In this document: positions 56,788 to 64,000 of the stretch, piece by piece | Layout: every line of letters starts with the position of its first letter | Position numbering within the stretch: the first letter of the stretch is position 1 | Assembly (NCBI GenBank): GCA_951799425.1 | Contig: OX637395.1 | Coordinates: forward strand, 10,064,951-10,128,950 | Origin: Ilex aquifolium | Taxonomy: Eukaryota > Streptophyta > Magnoliopsida > Aquifoliales > Aquifoliaceae | Length of the DNA stretch: 64,000 nt | Direction of reading: 5' to 3' | The notes under the pieces: generated by a model | Databases searched by the model: none | What the model was told of the DNA's origin: nothing | What the model saw: only the letters and a program-made list of their open reading frames with translations | Translations under genes and position numbers: made by a program

Positions 56788-59346
56788 TGTGACACCCCAA
56801 TTTTCGGGGGTCCTTTATTAACCGTTGACCATCCGTCAACCCGCGGAAATACTCGTGATAGTCGTATAACCCGACACCACGTCATTCACATGCTTTTAAT
56901 CGGATTTACCATCCACAAGGTCAATTATACCTCCATTTATGTCCATTTATGTCATAGGAACCAAAGAAAACAAAGCCCAAAAGCATGGCTAAGCATTTTG
57001 AAAATTTCAAATTTTTGGAAAAACCTTCCGGAAGGTCGACATACACCTACCGGAAGGTCGCTGAAAGAACAGTTAAATGAAAAGAATCAATTTCAAGAAC
57101 TTCCGGAAGGTCTACATCAATAGCAAAAACCTTCCGGAAGGTCCATTCCAGTAGTCAAAACCTTCCGGAAGGTTCATTCCAGAAAACAAAACCTTCCGGA
57201 AGAATTTGGCAGTCAAAAAGAAACCCAAGGCAAAACCTTCCGGAAGGTCCATTCCAGTAGACAAGTCCTTCCGGTAGGTTTTACTCCAGTAGCTAAAATC
57301 TTCCGGAAGGTTCATTCCAGTGGGCAAAACCTTCCGGAAGGTATTAGCTGTGAACAAGGCAAGCTGGGGTTTTTAGCAAAACCTTCCGGAAGGCCGACAC
57401 ACACCTTCCGGTAGGTTTTCAGACTGTGAGCATAAAAATGGATTTCTTTCCCCTCCAAACCATCCCTAAAGCTACCCCATACACTCCAAACTCATTCAAT
57501 ACATGTTTAATGAGATTTTCCATATAAGACCCAACTCATACAATCTCTATTACAATTCATTCCATAATATATATACATCAAAATGGAATTTTGTTAAAGG
57601 TTTTACAAAACTTAAACTAAGGCCACAAGCCGGCCCCCTTCATGCTTGATGCTCTCCAAATGAGCCATCCGCCGGAGCAAAACCCACACCTGAAATGTTT
57701 TTCCCATAAAGGGTGAGCCACGCTCAATAGGGTATCTCCTAAAGAGGCTACTCCCCAACCTAAATGCATATGAAATGTCACATGCTATCAATCAACAATC
57801 CACAACAAGAATATATTCCATGTTGAAACATGTAATGCCATGCTATGAAATGAGGTGAGACTCACTCATGCACATCAACCGAGCCCTTCCCGGCTCCTCT
57901 ACACATGCAAGTGCCAATGTGTACCAATCCGTCATTTATGTTCCACATCAAATGAGATTTCATTCTAGGGTCTTTGTAGGGGTGGATGTTCATGGACTCA
58001 CACCAAAGGTCACCCAACCTACACGGAATTCATGGACTTCCACCAACGGTTCCGCGTACACCGACACACTTTATGGGCTCTTATACCAACGGAGTGCGTA
58101 TCCAATCACCGGGTCTCTCACCCGAGGGATTTTCTAGCCCTTCTTGCTACCCCAACCCTATCAACATATAAACCATTCGACTCGTCTAGGTCATCGACCC
58201 ATATTACCCGAGCTCACTCGTCATCCACCATGTGTGGTAAAGACAAACAACCATGCACACACACCTCCTAAAATGCGATGTTCCCGTGCATATGAAATGT
58301 GCTGCTCCATTGCAACACTAATACAATGTTCGATATGGTATGAGTGACATATGAACATTCTCAACACATTTCTCATATTCCATGGCAAAATCATATCAAA
58401 AACATATAATTCCCATAATACAAATTCCAAGCATGTTATCAACATACTAAAATTTCAAGGCATATATATAAACACATAACACGCCCACAATTTCATATAA
58501 CACATGAATTTACATTGGGTTCATTTCACATATCCAATTCATCCAATTTCACAACAATAGGCAAGAGATACATAGGTTATCATCCTACCCATTCCATAAA
58601 AAACATTATAGGCTTGGAATTAAACCTTAGTAGGAAGAAACCCTACCTCTTGAAGCGTGAGGAACGACCAAGGGAAGTTCCAAGACCCGATTCAAGCAAA
58701 AATCCTCACTTCTCGAAAATCCCGTACCTTGATCTTCGGTAAAACTTGCGCTTTTTGGTATAGCCGCGTAGCCCTCGATGAGTAGAGCGACTTTAATTCT
58801 TGGCTTGCGTGGATTCGAGGTCCGTAGCACCGTAGATCGTAGAGAGAAGGTGAGTTTTCTCTCTTTTCTCCCTCTTTCTCTCTATCGGCTGAAACCGGCT
58901 GAAAAGAAGAAGGGGAAGTCTGATTTTTCAGACTTTAGGCCCCTTTTTATATTTTAGAATACTTGGCCCACAATTCGCCACACGTCCTTTTTAATTTCGG
59001 GTCCGTTTTAATCCCGAAACGATTAAATTTCGCTCCGGTTCAAGTTCGAATTATTTTTATTTTAACTTGTGTCTAATATTTCCCCAAACTTGAAAACTTT
59101 ATAAAAATTTCGTGTACATGGTCACCCGGGGCCCGTTCGTCTCGTAAAACGCGAAAAATCCGACTATCTCGGAATTCAACGAAATTTGACGTAGTAACTA
59201 GATTTCGCGAGACGAATCCAACGGTGAGGTCCATTTCGTCATCCAAGTTCTAGAAAAATTCAGATTTACCACCTGTACCGTAGTGGTAATTTACCGTTTT
59301 GCCCTTTTTCACAAATGTTTAAATTTTTTTTTTCTCGGGTTTTACA
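56788..59346 (-). repeat. Solo gypsy LTR with palindrome array
   Basis: 2559 bp, from tgtgacacccc to gggttttaca on the + strand, flanked by AATTG at 56783-56787 and 59347-59351. It has no internal sequence, so it is a solo LTR. It aligns with the LTR at 1171-3485 in several blocks (ccataaagggtgagccacgc near 57705, the ggtctctcacccgaggga block near 58110). A TATA-like block (TATAAAAA on the - strand) lies at 58944-58951, implying a start near 58920. The array at 57024-57414 is thus downstream of the presumed start. Confidence 0.88.
57024..57414. repeat. Array of TTCCGGAA palindromes
   Basis: Nine exact copies of ttccggaa plus three one-base variants in about 390 bp, mostly as aaaaccttccggaaggt followed by (c/t)cattccag. 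Spacing is irregular, about 28-65 bp. The related LTR at 1171-3485 lacks it. Two copies continue as ttccggaaggttc. Confidence 0.9.
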
Positions 59347-59351
59347 AATTG

Positions 59352-61297
59352 TGTTTAAAACTTTGTTTTCAATCCAGTGACAATCGTCCTATGACCGCTC
59401 TTCCACCAATCGAACGGTCATTTACGAATATGAGTTTTTTTATTTACTAAGAATACTCTTATTCTGAACCTATAAATATGGAGAATCTTTCTCACATATA
59501 TATTAAGCCTCTAGAGCCTTTAGAAAGATTTCAAAAAAATAAATTCATTCCTATATCTTGAGAGCTTCCACCACAACCTAAATTCATTAGGTTCAAAAGC
59601 TACCACTAATAATTTTACCCAACCTCACAAATTGGTGTTGAAAAACTTTGTTGGTTGAAACATGGGCAAACTGGGAAACCAAATATACCTGTTCAACTTT
59701 CATGGGAAAAAAAATTATTTTCCTGCACAATCTACAAGAAACAAGAACTGTAACTTACTACAAATTTTTGTGGCCCCAGGAATTTAGTTTCTAGCATTTT
59801 TTAGTATTATCATGTTCAACAAACATCAAAAAACAAAATATATCTTTCATGTAATTTCCATTAATCTCTCGCTAACCAAAGTGAATCATGTACCATTAAT
59901 GTGGGATTGTTATCCAACAATAAATAAATTAAAAAAAATGTATTATTGGGAATCTCACTCCCTTTACTAATGTTTAATTCCCAATGGTTTCATTCTTCCT
60001 CATAGCAAAATAGCAATTTGATGACTCCATACTCTTATACTATCACTATATTGCTTTATATTAGGGAGCACATTGTTATCAAATAAAAATTAAAAGTTTG
60101 GAATTACACACTGAATTTTTTTTACATAATTGCATTATGACCCTTTTTTGTCCAAATTTGGGGCATGAATTTGTGATTAAAAAAAAGGAGTAAAAGGGAG
60201 CACATTGTTATCAAATAAAAAAAATTCAGGATGTAATGTGAAATATTTTATATTTAAAGAGACCAAATATAAATATTAAAATCTTTCACGACTAAAGTGT
60301 CATTCCCCCTAACTTTAATTATTTTGCTGTGGTGTCAATGGTCCATAGCATCTACTTTAACATCTACTTTAACTTTAATTATTTTGATGGGGAATCATTA
60401 GCATCTACTTTAACCATTGAAAACACATTTAGAGGAGGACAGTAAGTCGTCCACTAGCTTTACACTCAAACGTGTTGATTTTAAAAATTCACAATTCTTT
60501 TGTGTGAAATAGCTACTTGCACCATCTACAACAATCTGTTCACTCAATTCAAATGGAAACATCTCGACAACGCAATATTTTGATGTTAAAAGGACGGATT
60601 TTGACAACACTTGCCGATAGATTAGATTTTAATACGAATTTGATATGAATTAAAATTTGAATCTAATTCAAAACTGAATTTGCTTAGTTGAATGTGAATT
60701 ACTTTTTTGACTGATAATTCGGACCTGAATTCACATCCGTTGGATTGTATTTAAGGTATTTGAATTTAGATATGCATACATTCGCTCCGATTATAATCTG
60801 ATATGACATATTAATATATTTATATATAAATATTGAAATAATTAATTAATTATTTGAATAAATTTAGTTAAAAGTTAGATATAATTTGTTAAAATCTAGT
60901 TAAATTAAGTTATTCGAATAAGATCGAATTTGAGATTTTTAACGAATTTGGTTATGAATCACGAAAATACAATTCATCGAATATTTGAATCAGACTTTTA
61001 AAATCGAATTCAGATTCAGATCAGTCAAAATATGATTCAAACCCGATCCACTGACAAATTTAGTTTTGACCCATTTGATGTACATGATTGGAGTCAAATT
61101 AAACATATTCGAAATTTTTTTTTCCTGCTACAAGGTGTACAGGCTTGTATTGACTACTATTTCAAATTCAGATACTCACGATAACCTGAACGGATTTAAA
61201 ATATGTCCCTTGAGGAACAAGGTGTCTGACCCTTATGAGATTAGTGGAACATTTTTTGGCTAGTAGAAAAAGTCATTCAACAACTAAATGGGTTATT
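59352..61297. other. Intergenic AT-rich DNA, no gene seen
   Basis: About 59395-59640 has a cctataaatatgg promoter-like block followed by a CT/A-rich leader-like stretch and could be a worn LTR. About 60610-61050 is full of gaattcgaat/aatttgaat words and is probably an old repeat. No coding frame is credible. Confidence 0.4.
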
Positions 61298-61490
61298 TTA
61301 ATGGTAGCTCGATCACCTGATAAGCATTTTCTTAGGTGTAGGTAAGAGATTCGAATATCCAACGAGACGTTCACTCCCTTAGAGCCACCGCCTATAAATT
61401 TATCTCTTTGTGTGAAGAGACGACTTTCATAAGGTCTAACATTAATTTTGTGAGTGAATGGGATAAATTACTGTTGTGATTCACTGAGAC
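61298..61490 (+). repeat. tRNA-derived SINE-like unit
   Basis: atggtagctcgatcacctga (box A-like, 61301-61320) and gagattcgaatatcc (box B-like, 61346-61360) are spaced as in tRNA-headed SINEs. A tRNA-unrelated body follows to a T/A-rich end. Limits are uncertain and no flanking duplication was found. Confidence 0.4.
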
Positions 61491-61564
61491 AATTAGATTA
61501 ATAAAAAAACAAAAATGTCATCCAAAAAGTAAATGGAGTGTGCAGCAAATTATGCTTATTGACC

Positions 61565-62137
61565 TAGGGTGCAACTCGGGCGGGTTGGACAGTTAACCCT
61601 AGGTACATAATCTTCAACCCTAATCCTAACATTAACCTTACCTCGGGTTGAGGGACTCAACCCAAGCACTACTCGAGTTTAATTCGGGCGGGCTTGGGTT
61701 GAATTCGGGTTAATGATTTCGGGCTGATTTAGGGTTATTTTATGGGTTCAATTCGGGTTGAGTTCGAGTTGAGTCCAAAATAAGCTTGTTGTTCTAAACC
61801 TGATGCGTTGTCCCACAATCCAGCTGCATCATAGATGCTTGCTAGAACCATATAGTTTACTGACTTCTCAGGTTCTATATTAAATAGGTGTCTGACTGCA
61901 ATTTCTCCAATAGATATATTGGCATAGTTACTATATGCCCCAAGAATGGAACCCCAAAGTGAGACATTAATTGAGGTTGAACTCGATGGCTCAACCCAAG
62001 CTCAACCCAAATTGAATTTGGGTTGATGTTTTTTTACCCAAGCCCAACCCAAATATTAAAAACCCTAGCTCAAGCCCTAATTTTTTTGGGTTGGACTCGG
62101 GTTGAAATCGGGTTAGCCCGCCCAAGTTGCACCACTA
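61565..62137. mobile_element. 573-bp hAT-like MITE
   Basis: Ends tagggtgcaactcgggcggg and, as complement, tagtggtgcaacttgggcgg. Flanks tattgacc (61557-61564) and tattgagc (62138-62145) form an 8-bp duplication with one change. Subterminal parts repeat gggttgaattcgggtt-like words on both sides in inverted order. Non-coding. Confidence 0.75.
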
Positions 62138-62173
62138 TATTGAGCCACATAGTTCCATCATTATTAACAATTT

Positions 62174-63205
62174 GGGAGAATTACACTCAAACACTTTGAG
62201 ATTTGTTACTTAATCACTCAGAGACCTTAATATTTAAAATATTATACATAGACCACCTTAAGTTTGTACGTGTGTAACACTTAGACCCCTACCGTCAATG
62301 TCCGTTAGTATATTTGTTAATAAATTATAAACGTCTCCTGAAGTTTGTACGCATGTAATACTTAAACCTCTCAAGTTTAAAATATTATACTTATACCAAA
62401 AATACTCCAATCAAATATAGCATATCAAATATTTTAAATTTTATAACCAAAATTAATATTCTATTATGACATTTATTGAAATAAAATCAAAAATAAAAAT
62501 CTATTTTTTTTTTTCAAAAACTATAATTAGTATACAATTATACTATCTATTGGAATTTAATTTGGTCATTTAAACGATTAAATTAAACTACCAAATTACT
62601 TCAATTAAAGTTAGAAGATATTTTGTGTATTACAGTTTGACGACTTGTTTATTTTTTAGTCTTATTACAATAGATAGTATAATTGTATATTAATTATAAT
62701 TTTTTAAGAAAAAACATATTTTTATTTTTGATTTTATTTCAATAAATGACATAATAGAACATAAATTTTGGTTGTAAAATTCATGTTCTATTATGATTAA
62801 CTTAGGCCCCTTGTTTGATTTTTTAGCTTTATTCCAATAGATAGTATAATTGTATATTAATTACGATTTTTTAACAAAAATTTGAATTTTTATTTTTAAT
62901 TTTATTTCAATAAATGATACAATAGAACATGAATTTTGGTTGTAAAATTTAAAATATTTGATATTTTATTTTTAATTGGAGTATTTTTTGTCTAAATATA
63001 ATATTTTAAACTTAAAGGGTCTAAGTATTATACACCTATAAACTTCAGGAAGTCTGGGTATAATTTACTAACGGATATACTTACGGACATGAGTCTAAGT
63101 GTTATGGGCGTACAAATCTTAAGGGGTCTGTGTGTAATATTTCAAATATTATAGGATCTAAGTAATTAAATGACAAACTTCAAAAGATCTAAGTGTAATT
63201 CTCCC
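62174..63205. mobile_element. 1032-bp foldback MULE
   Basis: The 9-bp duplication taacaattt is at 62165-62173 and 63206-63214. Ends gggagaattacact are inverted, and the inverted arms run about 380 bp each (62174-62555 against about 62820-63205). The centre holds an extra direct copy of part of the right arm (about 62650-62790 repeats 62825-62960). No coding frame. Confidence 0.85.
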
Positions 63206-63214
63206 TAACAATTT

Positions 63215-63751
63215 TAGCCTCCCTAACTCTAAAGCACAAAATGGAATGAAATCTGAGTGTTCATTATGATACTATTCCATTTAATTATAACTTCACATTT
63301 GGTGAATTTTATTGGGTTATGACTAGACTGGACCATTTGCTTTTGGTGACCACTTTTGAATTTTAAATGGTTAATGCTGCGTTTTCCTCCCCACCAGGGA
63401 ATACAAAAACAATACCCATAACTGAGAGAGGATTAATTTTTCCACCCAGTGACTTATAAATTATTTATATAAATATTTATATATTCCTTTAATAATGGAG
63501 CCGTAAAACTAATATTTTACACTTAGTGCATACATATAGTATACTAGCAATGCCTCACGTGGGTTGCACATGAACAAATTTAGTTAATTTATTTTTACAC
63601 AATTTATAAAAAGAACTTAAAATTTGTGTATAATTATGTTAAATAACATCTCATGTTATTCGAATGTGTACTTTTACCATAAATATCATGTTATATAATT
63701 AAAAATGTTGCACACCATAATCTAGTAATAAGAAAAAAAAAATAATCCAAG

Positions 63752-63795
<44 letters not shown>

Positions 63796-64000
63796 TACTA
63801 TAAAATGTACATAAAAGTGAAAAACTTTTGATTGACCTAAATAACCTTAGTGAAAGAACTAATACCTCTTATATCCACCCTTTCATATTCTTTTATTTAA
63901 TTTTTCTCTAATATTAATTTCAAATTAAATTCATAAATTCATATATATCTATACTACTTTAAAAAGTGGGGATACTTGAAAAACATTTATATTCCACTTT
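63215..64000. other. Intergenic AT-rich DNA
   Basis: No gene seen. A (TA)n tract lies at 63753-63792. Confidence 0.6.

Noticed and set aside
57112-57357. Repetitive 81-codon frame on the - strand
   Set aside because: The repeated LPEGF/FRKVL pattern is just the translation of the TTCCGGAA array.

Overview
The window is nuclear DNA of a flowering plant. Two host genes with ordinary plant intron structure are present: a SINA-type RING E3 ubiquitin ligase (+ strand, 43688-47122) and UMP synthase (- strand, 48852-55957). They face each other tail to tail across about 1.7 kb. Almost everything else is AT-rich repeat DNA: Ty3/gypsy and Ty1/copia LTR elements, foldback Mutator-like elements (MULEs), hAT-like MITEs and a few SINE-like units. 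The proteins match the plant families well, but I cannot name the genus.

Left third (1-28609), a nested repeat cluster. A copia pol remnant (1-1170, -) abuts a degraded gypsy element on the - strand (1171 to about 14632). A 9.5-kb Tekay/Del-type chromovirus (4098-13605, +) sits in the gag of that gypsy, with a CTGCC target duplication. Next is the 3' end and LTR of another copia element (LTR 14911-28609 as laid out). A foldback MULE (15191-25616, 9-bp duplication TAATTATTA) inserted into that LTR, and a large non-coding LTR element (15596-25490, duplication TTATC) inserted into the MULE. That element has two 2799-bp LTRs in which I see no difference. A solo gypsy LTR (25751-28274, duplication CTTAT) hit the same copia LTR separately.

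Middle (28610-40200): a GC-richer patch of unknown origin, small MITEs, a SINE-like unit, a degenerate copia element (30220-35695) inside an older 9-bp-duplication element, and hAT-like, MULE-like and other inverted-repeat elements. One of these carries an snRNA-type USE/TATA pair.

Host gene block (40300-56070): TATA box, CT-rich leader and a probable 2.9-kb leader intron precede the three-exon SINA ligase (305 aa). UMP synthase has seven coding exons (479 aa). Its third intron holds a 798-bp hAT element with intact 8-bp duplications.

Right end (56070-64000): a 2559-bp solo gypsy LTR (duplication AATTG) related to the LTR at 1171-3485 but carrying an array of TTCCGGAA palindromes, then a SINE-like unit, a hAT-like MITE, and a 1032-bp MULE foldback with a 9-bp duplication. 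I see no rRNA, CRISPR or intact tRNA gene.

The most interesting signals are the young non-coding LARD-like element with its CCTTAGTGGC array, and the five-hairpin array in both chromovirus LTRs. The stems of that array change by compensatory substitutions.
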